This document shows positions 10,690 to 23,841 of a stretch of 64,000 nt of DNA, piece after piece. The stretch is from Clusia tigrina (lineage: Eukaryota; Arthropoda; Insecta; Diptera; Clusiidae). The stretch lies in NCBI GenBank assembly GCA_920105625.2, contig OV050030.1:111768814-111832813 (forward strand), given 5' to 3'. Below the pieces are notes generated by a model. The model saw only the letters and a list, made by a program, of their open reading frames with translations, had not been told where the DNA came from and did no database searches. The translations under genes and the position numbers were made by a program. How positions within the stretch are numbered: position 1 is the stretch's first letter; every line of letters begins with the position of its first letter.

Positions 10690-12105
10690 TTGTTTATGTT
10701 GTACCTCTTTTTCATTTTCTTTGAGTTCGGCTTCTTTCTCTTTTACTCGTTGTACAAACAATCGTCCGTCTGTAGCCTAGACCTTAAGACAGAATGTGAT
10801 ATAAACATAAGAATTCCTCAATATGAAAAACATCTCCACAAAGATAATATTAATTATTGCGTTATATGGAAACAATATAGCCATTGTTTAATTCGCAACC
10901 ACATGTTTCTAGGTCTAGGGTATCGAAATGTCAGTCTAATCCTAGTTGAGCTCTTTACTGGTTTTTTATTTAAATTGTTTTATTTAATACAATTCAGTGA
11001 TTCGAACCAAAAACTCACTTTCGTAACAATATATTACGACATTTCTCTCCTTGAAAAACCGGCCATGGTTCACATTGATATACAAATTAAAATTTTTCGT
11101 TTCTAGGTTACAATAATATAGCTACATTCCATGAAGAACATTTGTAATTATAAGGAACAGTTTTGTTTATGTTGTACCTCTTTTTCATTTTCTTTGAGTT
11201 CGGCTTCTTTCTCTTTTACTCGTTGTACAAACAAACGTCCGTCTGTAGCCTAGACCTTAAAACAGAATGTGATATAAACATAGAATTCATCAATATGAAA
11301 AACATCTCCACAAAGATAAAATTTATTATTGCGTTATATAGAAACAATATAGCCATTGTTTAATTCGCAACCACATGTTTCTAGGTCTAGGGTATCGGAA
11401 TGTCAGTCTAATCCTAGTTGAGCTCTTTACTGGTTTTTTATTTAAATTGTTTTATTTAATACAATCCAGTGATTCGAACCAAAAACTCACTTTCGTAACA
11501 ATATATTACGACATTTCTCTCCTCGAAAACCCGGCCATGGTTCACATTGATATACAAATTAAAATTTTTCGTTTCTAGGTTACAATAATATAGCTACATT
11601 CCATGAAGAACATTTGTAATTATAAGGAACAGTTTTGTTTATGTTGTTCCTCTTTTTCATTTTCTTTGAGTTCGGCTTCTTTCTCTTTTACTCGTTGTAC
11701 AAACAAACGTCCGTCTGTAGCCTAGACCTTAACACAGAATGTGATATAAACATAGAATTCATCAATATGAAAAACATCTCCACAAAGATAATATTTATTA
11801 TTGCGTTATATGGAAACAATATAGCCATTGTTTAATTCGCAACCACATGTTTCTAGGTCTAGGGTATCGGAATGTCAGTCTAATCCTAGTTGAGCTCTTT
11901 ACTGGTTTTTTATTTAAATTGTTTATTTAATACAATCCAGTGATTCGAACCAAAAACTCACTTTCGTAACAATATATTACGAAATTTCTCTCCTCGAAAA
12001 CCCGGCCATGGTTCACATTGATATACAAATTAAAATTTTTCGTTTCTAGGTTACAATAATATAGCTACATTCCATGAAGAACATTTGTAATTATAAGGAA
12101 CAGTT
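10690..12105. repeat. 3-monomer form of the L1-L2-L3 HOR (1416 bp)
   Basis: Starts are 10690 (L1R1b with ATCGAAATG, and private CAATCGTCC and AATTCCTC), 11163 (L2R2) and 11635 (L3 with GTTGTTCCTC and AACACAG, then R2' with ACGAAATTTC). Two markers that sit on separate monomers in later units are combined in monomer 25: GTTGTTCCTC (third position later) and AACACAG with ACGAAATTTC (last position). Monomer 25 therefore looks like a fusion that removed one or more monomers. Confidence 0.85.
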
Positions 12106-14464
12106 TTGTTTATGTTGTACCTCTTTTTCATTTTCTTTGAGTTCGGCTTCTTTCTCTTTTACTCGTTGTACAAACAAACGTCCGTCTGTAGCCTAGACCT
12201 TAAGACAGAATGTGATATAAACATAAGAATTCATCAATATGAAAAACATCTCCACAAAGATAATATTAATTATTGCGTTATATGGAAACAATATAGCCAT
12301 TGTTTAATTCGCAACCACATGTTTCTAGGTCTAGGGTATCGAAATGTCAGTCTAATCCTAGTTGAGCTCTTTACTGGTTTTTTATTTAAATTGTTTTATT
12401 TAATACAATTCAGTGATTCGAACCAAAAACTCACTTTCGTAACAATATATTACGACATTTCTCTCCTTGAAAAACCGGCCATGGTTCACATTGATATACA
12501 AATTAAAATTTTTCGTTTCTAGGTTACAATAATATAGCTACATTCCATGAAGAACATTTGTAATTATAAGGAACAGTTTTGTTTATGTTGTACCTCTTTT
12601 TCATTTTCTTTGAGTTCGGCTTCTTTCTCTTTTACTCGTTGTACAAACAAACGTCCGTCTGTAGCCTAGACCTTAAAACAGAATGTGATATAAACATAGA
12701 ATTCATCAATATGAAAAACATCTCCACAAAGATAAAATTTATTATTGCGTTATATAGAAACAATATAGCCATTGTTTAATTCGCAACCACATGTTTCTAG
12801 GTCTAGGGTATCGGAATGTCAGTCTAATCCTAGTTGAGCTCTTTACTGGTTTTTTATTTAAATTGTTTTATTTAATACAATCCAGTGATTCGAACCAAAA
12901 ACTCACTTTCGTAACAATATATTACGACATTTCTCTCCTCGAAAACCCGGCCATGGTTCACATTGATATACAAATTAAAATTTTTCGTTTCTAGGTTACA
13001 ATAATATAGCTACATTCCATGAAGAACATTTGTAATTATAAGGAACAGTTTTGTTTATGTTGTACCTCTTTTTCATTTTCTTTGAGTTCGGCTTCTTTCT
13101 CTTTTACTCGTTGTACAAACAAACGTCCGTCTGTAGCCTAGACCTTAAAACAGAATGTGATATAAACATAGAATTCATCAATATGAAAAACATCTCCACA
13201 AAGATCAAATTTATTATTGCGTTATATAGAAACAATATAGCCATTGTTTAATTCGCAACCACATGTTTCTAGGTCTAGGGTATCGGAATGTCAGTCTAAT
13301 CCTAGTTGAGCTCTTTACTGGTTTTTTATTTAAATTGTTTTATTTAATACAATCCAGTGATTCGAACCAAAAACTCACTTTCGTAACAATATATTACGAC
13401 ATTTCTCTCCTCGAAAACCCGGCCATGGTTCACATTGATATACAAATTAAAATTTTTCGTTTCTAGGTTACAATAATATAGCTACATTCCATGAAGAACA
13501 TTTGTAATTATAAGGAACAGTTTTGTTTATGTTGTTCCTCTTTTTCATTTTCTTTGAGTTCGGCTTCTTTCTCTTTTACTCGTTGTACAAACAAACGTCC
13601 GTCTGTAGCCTAGACCTTAAAACAGAATGTGATATAAACATAGAATTCATCAATATGAAAAACATCTCCACAAAGATCAAATTTATTATTGCGTTATATA
13701 GAAACAATATAGCCATTGTTTAATTCGCAACCACATGTTTCTAGGTCTAGGGTATCGGAATGTCAGTCTAATCCTAGTTGAGCTCTTTACTGGTTTTTTA
13801 TTTAAATTGTTTATTTAATACAATCCAGTGATTCGAACCAAAATCTCACTTTCGTAACAATATATTACGACATTTCTCTCCTCGAAAACCCGGCCATGGT
13901 TCACATTGATATACAAATTAAAATTTTTCGTTTCTAGGTTACAATAATATAGCTACATTCCATGAAGAACACTTGTAATTATAAGGAACAGTTTTGTTTT
14001 TGTTGTACCTCTTTTTCATTTTCTTTGAGTTCGGCTTCTTTCTCTTTTACTCGTTGTACAAACAAACGTCCATCTGTAGCCTAGACCTTAACACAGAATG
14101 TGATATAAACATAGAATTCATCAATATGAAAAACATCTCCACAAAGATAATATTTATTATTGCGTTATATGGAAACAATATAGCCATTGTTTAATTCGCA
14201 ACCACATGTTTCTAGGTCTAGGGTATCGGAATGTCAGTCTAATCCTAGTTGAGCTCTTTACTGGTTTTTTATTTAAATTGTTTATTTAATACAATCCAGT
14301 GATTCGAACCAAAAACTCACTTTCGTAACAATATATTACGAAATTTCTCTCCTCGAAAACCCGGCCATGGTTCACATTGATATACAAATTAAAATTTTTC
14401 GTTTCTAGGTTACAATAATATAGCTACATTCCATGAAGAACATTTGTAATTATAAGGAACAGTT
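12106..14464. repeat. 5-monomer form of the L1-L2-L3 HOR (2359 bp)
   Basis: Starts are 12106 (L1R1b, ATCGAAATG), 12579 (L2R2), 13051 (L2'R2, GATCAAATTT), 13523 (L2'R2', GTTGTTCCTC) and 13994 (L3 with TTTTTGTTGTACC, GTCCATCTG, AACACAG, then R2' with ACGAAATTTC). Compared with the 4-monomer units that follow, it has one extra L2'-type monomer. Confidence 0.88.
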
Positions 14465-16351
14465 TTGTTTATGTTGTACCTCTTTTTCATTTTCTTTGAG
14501 TTCGGCTTCTTTCTCTTTTACTCGTTGTACAAACAAACGTCCGTCTGTAGCCTAGACCTTAAGACAGAATGTGATATAAACAAAAGAATTCATCAATATG
14601 AAAAACATCTCCACAAAGATAATATTAATTATTGCGTTATATGGAAACAATATAGCCATTGTTTAATTCGCAACCACATGTTTCTAGGTCTAGGGTATCG
14701 AAATGTCAGTCTAATCCTAGTTGAGCTCTTTACTGGTTTTTTATTTAAATTGTTTTATTTAATACAATTCAGTGATTCGAACCAAAAACTCACTTTCGTA
14801 ACAATATATTACGACATTTCTCTCCTTGAAAAACCGGCCATGGTTCACATTGATATACAAATTAAAATTTTTCGTTTCTAGGTTACAATAATATAGCTAC
14901 ATTCCATGAAGAACATTTGTAATTATAAGGAACAGTTTTGTTTATGTTGTACCTCTTTTTCATTTTCTTTGAGTTCGACTTCTTTCTCTTTTACTCGTTG
15001 TACAAACAAACGTCCGTCTGTAGCCTAGACCTTAAAACAGAATGTGATATAAACATAGAATTCATCAATATGAAAAACATCTCCACAAAGATAAAATTTA
15101 TTATTGCGTTATATAGAAACAATATAGCCATTGTTTAATTCGCAACCACATGTTTCTAGGTCTAGGGTATCGGAATGTCAGTCTAATCCTAGTTGAGCTC
15201 TTTACTGGTTTTTTATTTAAATTGTTTTATTTAATACAATCCAGTGATTCGAACCAAAAACTCACTTTCGTAACAATATATTACGACATTTCTCTCCTCG
15301 AAAACCCGGCCATGGTTCACATTGATATACAAATTAAAATTTTTCGTTTCTAGGTTACAATAATATAGCTACATTCCATGAAGAACATTTGTAATTATAA
15401 GGAACAGTTTTGTTTATGTTGTTCCTCTTTTTCATTTTCTTTGAGTTCGGCTTCTTTCTCTTTTACTCGTTGTACAAACAAACGTCCGTCTGTAGCCTAG
15501 ACCTTAAAACAGAATGTGATATAAACATAGAATTCATCAATATGAAAAACATCTCCACAAAGATCAAATTTATTATTGCGTTATATAGAAACAATATAGC
15601 CATTGTTTAATTCGCAACCACATGTTTCTAGGTCTAGGGTATCGGAATGTCAGTCTAATCCTAGTTGAGCTCTTTACTGGTTTTTTATTTAAATTGTTTA
15701 TTTAATACAATCCAGTGATTCGAACCAAAAACTCACTTTCGTAACAATATATTACGACATTTCTCTCCTCGAAAACCCGGCCATGGTTCACATTGATATA
15801 CAAATTAAAATTTTTCGTTTCTAGGTTACAATAATATAGCTACATTCCATGAAGAACACTTGTAATTATAAGGAACAGTTTTGTTTTTGTTGTACCTCTT
15901 TTTCATTTTCTTTGAGTTCGGCTTCTTTCTCTTTTACTCGTTGTACAAACAAACGTCCATCTGTAGCCTAGACCTTAACACAGAATGTGATATAAACATA
16001 GAATTCATCAATATAAAAAACATCTCCACAAAGATAATATTTATTATTGCGTTATATGGAAACAATATAGCCATTGTTTAATTCGCAACCACATGTTTCT
16101 AGGTCTAGGGTATCGGAATGTCAGTCTAATCCTAGTTGAGCTCTTTACTGGTTTTTTATTTAAATTGTTTATTTAATACAATCCAGTGATTCGAAACAAA
16201 AACTCACTTTCGTAACAATATATTACGAAATTTCTCTCCTCGAAAACCCGGCCATGGTTCACATTGATATACAAATTAAAATTTTTCGTTTCTAGGTTAC
16301 AATAATATAGCTACATTCCATGAAGAACATTTGTAATTATAAGGAACAGTT
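14465..16351. repeat. 4-monomer HOR, copy 1 (1887 bp)
   Basis: Starts are 14465 (L1R1b, ATCGAAATG, private ACAAAAGAATTC), 14938 (L2R2, private GTTCGACTT), 15410 (L2'R2', GTTGTTCCTC) and 15881 (L3 with TTTTTGTTGTACC and GTCCATCTG, R2' with ACGAAATTTC, private CGAAACAAAA near 16192). GAACACTTG precedes the L3 monomer here, as it does in the other units of this family. Confidence 0.93.
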
Positions 16352-18238
16352 TTGTTTATGTTGTACCTCTTTTTCATTTTCTTTGAGTTCGGCTTCTTTC
16401 TCTTTTACTCGTTGTACAAACAAACGTCCGTCTGTAGCCTAGACCTTAAGACAGAATGTGATATAAACATAAGAATTCATCAATATGAAAAACATCTCCA
16501 CAAAGATAATATTAATTATTGCGTTATATGGAAACAATATAGCCATTGTTTAATTCGCAACCACATGTTTCTAGGTCTAGGGTATCGAAATGTCAGTCTA
16601 ATCCTAGTTGAGCTCTTTACTGGTTTTTTATTTAAATTGTTTTATTTAATACAATTCAGTGATTCGAACCAAAAACTCACTTTCGTAACAATATATTACG
16701 ACATTTCTCTCCTTGAAAAACCGGCCATGGTTCACATTGATATACAAATTAAAATTTTTCGTTTCTAGGTTACAATAATATAGCTACATTCCATGAAGAA
16801 CATTTGTAATTATAAGGAACAGTTTTGTTTATGTTGTACCTCTTTTTCATTTTCTTTGAGTTCGGCTTCTTTCTCTTTTACTCGTTGTACAAACAAACGT
16901 CCGTCTGTAGCCTAGACCTTAAAACAGAATGTGATATAAACATAGAATTCATCAATATGAAAAACATCTCCACAAAGATAAAATTTATTATTGCGTTATA
17001 TAGAAACAATATAGCCATTGTTTAATTCGCAACCACATGTTTCTAGGTCTAGGGTATCGGAATGTCAGTCTAATCCTAGTTGAGCTCTTTACTGGTTTTT
17101 TATTTAAATTGTTTTATTTAATACAATCCAGTGATTCGAACCAAAAACTCACTTTCGTAACAATATATTACGACATTTCTCTCCTCGAAAACCCGGCCAT
17201 GGTTCACATTGATATACAAATTAAAATTTTTCGTTTCTAGGTTACAATAATATAGCTACATTCCATGAAGAACTTTGTAATTATAAGGAACAGTTTTGTT
17301 TATGTTGTACCTCTTTTTCATTTTCTTTGAGTTCGGCTTCTTTCTCTTTTACTCGTTGTACAAACAAACGTCCGTCTGTAGCCTAGACCTTAAAACAGAA
17401 TGTGATATAAACATAGAATTCATCAATATGAAAAACATCTCCACAAAGATCAAATTTATTATTGCGTTATATAGAAACAATATAGCCATTGTTTAATTCG
17501 CAACCACATGTTTCTAGGTCTAGGGTATCGGAATGTCAGTCTAATCCTAGTTGAGCTCTTTACTGGTTTTTTATTTAAATTGTTTATTTAATACAATCCA
17601 GTGATTCGAACCAAAAACTCACTTTCGTAACAATATATTACGACATTTCAATCCTCGAAAACCCGGCCATGGTTCACATTGATATACAAATTAAAATTTT
17701 TCGTTTCTAGGTTACAATAATATAGCTACATTCCATGAAGAACACTTGTAATTATAAGGAACAGTTTTGTTTATGTTGTACCTCTTTTTCATTTTCTTTG
17801 AGTTCGGCTTCTTTCTCTTTTACTCGTTGTACAAACAAACGTCCATCTGTAGCCTAGACCTTAACACAGAATGTGATATAAACATAGAATTCATCAATAT
17901 GAAAAACATCTCCACAAAGATAATATTTATTATTGCGTTATATGGAAACAATATAGCCATTGTTTAATTCGCAACCACATGTTTCTAGGTCTAGGGTATC
18001 GGAATGTCAGTCTAATCCTAGTTGAGCTCTTTACTGGTTTTTTATTTAAATTGTTTTATTTAATACAATTCAGTGATTCGAACCAAAAACTCACTTTCGT
18101 AACAATATATTACGACATTTCTCTCCTTGAAAAACCGGCCATGGTTCACATTGATATAAATATTAAAATTTTTCGTTTCTAGGTTACAATAATATAGCTA
18201 CATTCCATGAAGAACATTTGTAATTATAAGGAACAGTT
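16352..18238. repeat. 4-monomer HOR, copy 2 (1887 bp)
   Basis: Starts are 16352 (L1R1b, ATCGAAATG), 16825 (L2R2, with a one-base loss in GAACTTTG near 17271), 17296 (L2'R2', with an R3-like CAATCCTCG patch near 17648) and 17767 (L3, GTCCATCTG). The last monomer now ends in R1a instead of R2', so the tail of the unit was exchanged relative to the preceding copy. Confidence 0.93.
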
Positions 18239-20126
18239 TTGTTTATGTTGTACCTCTTTTTCATTTTCTTTGAGTTCGGCTTCTTTCTCTTTTACTCGTT
18301 GTACAAACAAACGTCCGTCTGTAGCCTAGACCTTAAGACAGAATGTGATATAAACATAAGAATTCATCAATATGAAAAACATCTCCACAAAGATAATATT
18401 AATTATTGCGTTATATGGAAACAATATAGCCATTGTTTAATTCGCAACCACATGTTTCTAGGTCTAGGGTATCGAAATGTCAGTCTAATCCTAGTTGAGC
18501 TCTTTACTGGTTTTTTATTTAAATTGTTTTATTTAATACAATTCAGTGATTCGAACCAAAAACTCACTTTCGTAACAATATATTACGACATTTCTCTCCT
18601 TGAAAAACCGGCCATGGTTCACATTGATATACAAATTAAAATTTTTCGTTTCTAGGTTACAATAATATAGCTACATTCCATGAAGAACATTTGTAATTAT
18701 AAGGAACAGTTTTGTTTATGTTTTACCTCTTTTTCATTTTCTTTGAGTTCGGCTTCTTTCTCTTTTACTCGTTGTACAAACAAACGTCCGTCTGTAGCCT
18801 AGACCTTAAAACAGAATGTGATATAAACATAGAATTCATCAATATGAAAAACATCTCCACAAAGATAAAATTTATTATTGCGTTATATAGAAACAATATA
18901 GCCATTGTTTAATTCGCAACCACATGTTTCTAGGTCTAGGGTATCGGAATGTCAGTCTAATCCTAGTTGAGCTCTTTACTGGTTTTTTATTTAAATTGTT
19001 TTATTTAATACAATCCAGTGATTCGAACCAAAAACTCACTTTCGTAACAATATATTACGACATTTCTCTCCTCGAAAACCCGGCCATGGTTCACATTGAT
19101 ATACAAATTAAAATTTTTCGTTTCTAGGTTACAATAATATAGCTACATTCCATGAAGAACATTTGTAATTATAAGGAACAGTTTTGTTTATGTTGTACCT
19201 CTTTTTCATTTTCTTTGAGTTCGGCTTCTTTCTCTTTTACTCGTTGTACAAACAAACGTCCGTCTGTAGCCTAGACCTTAAAACAGAATGTGATATAAAC
19301 ATAGAATTCATCAATATGAAAAACATCTCCACAAAGATCAAATTTATTATTGCGTTATATAGAAACAATATAGCCATTGTTTAATTCGCAACCACATGTT
19401 TCTAGGTCTAGGGTATCGGAATGTCAGTCTAATCCTAGTTGAGCTCTTTACTGGTTTTTTATTTAAATTGTTTATTTAATACAATCCAGTGATTCGAACC
19501 AAAAACTCACTTTCGTAACAATATATTACGACATTTCTCTCCTCGAAAACCCGGCCATGGTTCACATTGATATACAAATTAAAATTTTTCGTTTCTAGGT
19601 TACAATAATATAGCTACATTCCATGAAGAACACTTGTAATTATAAGGAACAGTTTTGTTTATGTTGTACCTCTTTTTCATTTTCTTTGAGTTCGGCTTCT
19701 TTCTCTTTTACTCGTTGTACAAACAAACGTCCATCTGTAGCCTAGACCTTAACACAGAATGTGATATAAACATAGAATTCATCAATATGAAAAACATCTC
19801 CACAAAGATAATATTTATTATTGCGTTATATGGAAACAATATAGCCATTGTTTAATTCGCAACCACATGTTTCTAGGTCTAGGGTATCGGAATGTCAGTC
19901 TAATCCTAGTTGAGCTCTTTACTGGTTTTTTATTTAAATTGTTTTATTTAATACAATTCAGTGATTCGAACCAAAAACTCACTTTCGTAACAATATATTA
20001 TGACATTTCTCTCCTTGAAAAACCGGCCATGGTTCACATTGATATAAATATTAAAATTTTTCGTTTCTAGGTTACAATAATATAGCTACATTCCATGAAG
20101 AACATTTGTAATTATAAGGAACAGTT
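18239..20126. repeat. 4-monomer HOR, copy 3 (1888 bp)
   Basis: Starts are 18239 (L1R1b, ATCGAAATG), 18712 (L2R2, private TATGTTTTACC), 19184 (L2'R2') and 19655 (L3, GTCCATCTG, R1a, private ATTATGACA near 19998). It matches the unit at 16352 monomer for monomer. Confidence 0.93.
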
Positions 20127-21541
20127 TTGTTTATGTTGTACCTCTTTTTCATTTTCTTTGAGTTCGGCTTCTTTCTCTTTTACTCGTTGTACAAACAAAC
20201 GTCCGTCTGTAGCCTAGACCTTAAGACAGAATGTGATATAAACATAAGAATTCATCAATATGAAAAACATCTCCACAAAGATAATATTAATTATTGCGTT
20301 ATATGGAAACAATATAGCCATTGTTTAATTCGCAACCACATGTTTCTAGGTCTAGGGTATCGGAATGTCAGTCTAATCCTAGTTGAGCTCTTTACTGGAT
20401 TTTTATTTAAATTGTTTTATTTAATACAATTCAGTGATTCGAACCAAAAACTCACTTTCGTAACAATATATTACGACATTTCTCTCCTTGAAAAACCAGC
20501 CATGGTTCACATTGATATACAAATTAAAATTTTTCGTTTCTAGGTTACAATAATATAGCTACATTCCATGAAGAACATTTGTAATTATAAGGAACAGTTT
20601 TGTTTATGTTGTACCTCTTTTTCATTTTCTTTGAGTTCGGCTTCTTTCTCTTTTACTCGTTGTACAAACAAACGTCCGTCTGTAGCCTAGACCTTAAAAC
20701 AGAATGTGATATAAACATAGAATTCATCAATATGAAAAACATCTCCACAAAGATAAAATTTATTATTGCGTTATATAGAAACAATATAGCCATTGTTTAA
20801 TTCGCAACCACATGTTTCTAGGTCTAGGGTATCGGAATGTCAGTCTAATCCTAGTTGAGCTCTTTACTGGTTTTTTATTTAAATTGTTTATTTAATACAA
20901 TCCAGTGATTCGAACCAAAAACTCACTTTCGTAACTATATATTACGACATTTCTCTCCTCGAAAACCCGGCCATGGTTCACATTGATATACAAATTAAAA
21001 TTTTTCGTTTCTAGGTTACAATAATATAGCTACATTCCATGAAGAACATTTGTAATTATAAGGAACAGTTTTGTTTATGTTGTACCTCTTTTTCATTTTC
21101 TTTGAGTTCGGCTTCTTTCTCTTTTACTCGTTGTACAAACAAACGTCCGTCTGTAGCCTAGACCTTAAAACAGAATGTGATATAAACATAGAATTCATCA
21201 ATATGAAAAACATATCCACAAAGATAATATTTATTATTGCGTTATATGGAAACAATATAGCCATTGTTTAATTCGCAACCACATGTTTCTAAGTCTAGGG
21301 TATCTGAATGTCAGTCTAATCCTAGTTGAGCTCTTTACTGGTTTTTTACTTAAATTGTTTTATTTAATACAATCTAATGATTCGAACCAAAAACTCACTT
21401 TCGTAACAATATATTACGACATTTCAATCCTCGAAAACCGGCCATGGTTCACATTGATATACAAATTAAAATGTTTCGTTTCTGGGTTACAATAATATAG
21501 CTACATTCCATGAAGAACATTTGTAATTATAAGGAACAGTT
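20127..21541. repeat. Monomers 43-45, broken end of the 4-monomer HOR
   Basis: Starts are 20127 (L1R1b, lacking the ATCGAAATG variant and with private CTGGATTTTTA and AAACCAGCC), 20600 (L2R2', private GTAACTATATATT) and 21071 (L3 with AACATATCC, then R3' ending TTTCTGGG). The regular 4-monomer order stops here, directly before a monomer with a large internal deletion. Confidence 0.85.
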
Positions 21542-21953
21542 TTGTTTATGTTGGTTATGTCTGTAGCCTAGACCTTAAGACAGAATGTGATATAAACATA
21601 AGAATTCATCAATATGAAAAACATCTCCACAAAGATAATATTAATTATTGCGTTATATGGAAACAATATAGCCATTGTTTAATTCGCAACCACATGTTTC
21701 TAAGTCTAGGGTATCTGAATGTCAGTCTAATCCTAGTTGAGCTCTTTACTGGTTTTTTACTTAAATTGTTTTATTTAATACAATTCAGTGATTCGAACCA
21801 AAAACTCACTTTCGTAACAATATATTACGACATTTCTCTCCTTGAAAAACCGGCCATGGTTCACATTGATATACAAATTAGAATTTTTCGTTTCTAGGTT
21901 ACAATAATATAGCTACATTCCATGAAGAACATTTGTAATTATAAGGAACAGTT
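21542..21953. repeat. Truncated monomer 46 (412 bp)
   Basis: This monomer is about 61 bases shorter than expected. After TTGTTTATGTTG it runs through five bases, GTTAT (21554-21558), straight to GTCTGTAGCC. Compared with a normal L1 monomer, 66 bases from TACCTC to ACGTCC are replaced by these five. The right module is mosaic: R3-like at first (CTAAGTCTAGGG, CTGAATG, ACTTAAATTG), then R1b (ATTCAGTG, CCTTGAAAAACC, GATATACAAATT) with AATTAGAATTTTT. Confidence 0.93.
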
Positions 21954-22897
21954 TTGTTTATGTTGTACCTCTTTTTCATTTTCTTTGAGTTCGGCTTCTT
22001 TCTCTTTTACTCGTTGTACAAACAAACGTCCGTCTGTAGCCTAGACCTTAAGACAGAATGTGATATAAACATAAGAATTCATCAATATGAAAAACATCTC
22101 CACAAAGATAATATTAATTATTGCGTTATATGGAAACAATATAGCCATTGTTTAATTCAAACCACATGTTTCTAGGTCTAGGGTATCGGAATGTCAGTCT
22201 AATCCTAGTTGAGCTCTTTACTGGTTTTTTATTTAAATTGTTTTATTTAATACAATTCAGTGATTCGAACCAAAAACTCACTTTCGTAACAATATATTAC
22301 GACATTTCTCTCCTTGAAAAACCGGCCATGGTTCACATTGATATAAATATTAAAATTTTTCGTTTCTAGGTTACAATAATATAGCTACATTCCATGAAGA
22401 ACATTTGTAATTATAAGGAACAGTTTTGTTTATGTTGTACCTCTTTTTCATTTTCTTTGAGTTCGGCTTCTTTCTCTTTTACTCGTTGTACAAACAAACG
22501 TCCGTCTGTAGCCTAGACCTTAAAACAGAATGTGATATAAACATAGAATTCATCAATATGAAAAACATCTCCACAAAGATAAAATTTATTATTGCGTTAT
22601 ATAGAAACAATATAGCCATTGTTTAATTCGCAACCACATGTTTCTAGGTCTAGGGTATCGGAATGTCAGTCTAATCCTAGTTGAGCTCTTTACTGGTTTT
22701 TTATTTAAATTGTTTTATTTAATACAATCCAGTGATTCGAACCAAAAACTCACTTTCGTAACAATATATTACGACATTTCTCTTCTCGAAAACCCGGCCA
22801 TGGTTCACATTGATATACAAATTAAAATTTTTCGTTTCTAGGTTACAATAATATAGCTACATTCCATGAAGAACATTTGTAATTATAAGGAACAGTT
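21954..22897. repeat. Dimer unit, copy 1 (944 bp)
   Basis: Starts are 21954 (L1R1a, with AATTCAAACCACATG in place of AATTCGCAACC, one base shorter) and 22426 (L2R2, with CTCTTCTCG in place of CTCTCCTCG). Both private variants recur exactly 944 bases later. Confidence 0.95.
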
Positions 22898-23841
22898 TTG
22901 TTTATGTTGTACCTCTTTTTCATTTTCTTTGAGTTCGGCTTCTTTCTCTTTTACTCGTTGTACAAACAAACGTCCGTCTGTAGCCTAGACCTTAAGACAG
23001 AATGTGATATAAACATAAGAATTCATCAATATGAAAAACATCTCCACAAAGATAATATTAATTATTGCGTTATATGGAAACAATATAGCCATTGTTTAAT
23101 TCAAACCACATGTTTCTAGGTCTAGGGTATCGGAATGTCAGTCTAATCCTAGTTGAGCTCTTTACTGGTTTTTTATTTAAATTGTTTTATTTAATACAAT
23201 TCAGTGATTCGAACCAAAAACTCACTTTCGTAACAATATATTACGACATTTCTCTCCTTGAAAAACCGGCCATGGTTCACATTGATATAAATATTAAAAT
23301 TTTTCGTTTCTAGGTTACAATAATATAGCTACATTCCATGAAGAACATTTGTAATTATAAGGAACAGTTTTGTTTATGTTGTACCTCTTTTTCATTTTCT
23401 TTGAGTTCGGCTTCTTTCTCTTTTACTCGTTGTACAAACAAACGTCCGTCTGTAGCCTAGACCTTAAAACAGAATGTGATATAAACATAGAATTCATCAA
23501 TATGAAAAACATCTCCACAAAGATAAAATTTATTATTGCGTTATATAGAAACAATATAGCCATTGTTTAATTCGCAACCACATGTTTCTAGGTCTAGGGT
23601 ATCGGAATGTCAGTCTAATCCTAGTTGAGCTCTTTACTGGTTTTTTATTTAAATTGTTTTATTTAATACAATCCAGTGATTCGAACCAAAAACTCACTTT
23701 CGTAACAATATATTACGACATTTCTCTTCTCGAAAACCCGGCCATGGTTCACATTGATATACAAATTAAAATTTTTCGTTTCTAGGTTACAATAATATAG
23801 CTACATTCCATGAAGAACATTTGTAATTATAAGGAACAGTT
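22898..23841. repeat. Dimer unit, copy 2 (944 bp)
   Basis: Starts are 22898 and 23370. It repeats the AATTCAAACC and CTCTTCTCG variants of the preceding 944 bases. I noticed no difference between the two copies when reading them side by side, which makes this one of the youngest duplications in the window. Confidence 0.95.
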
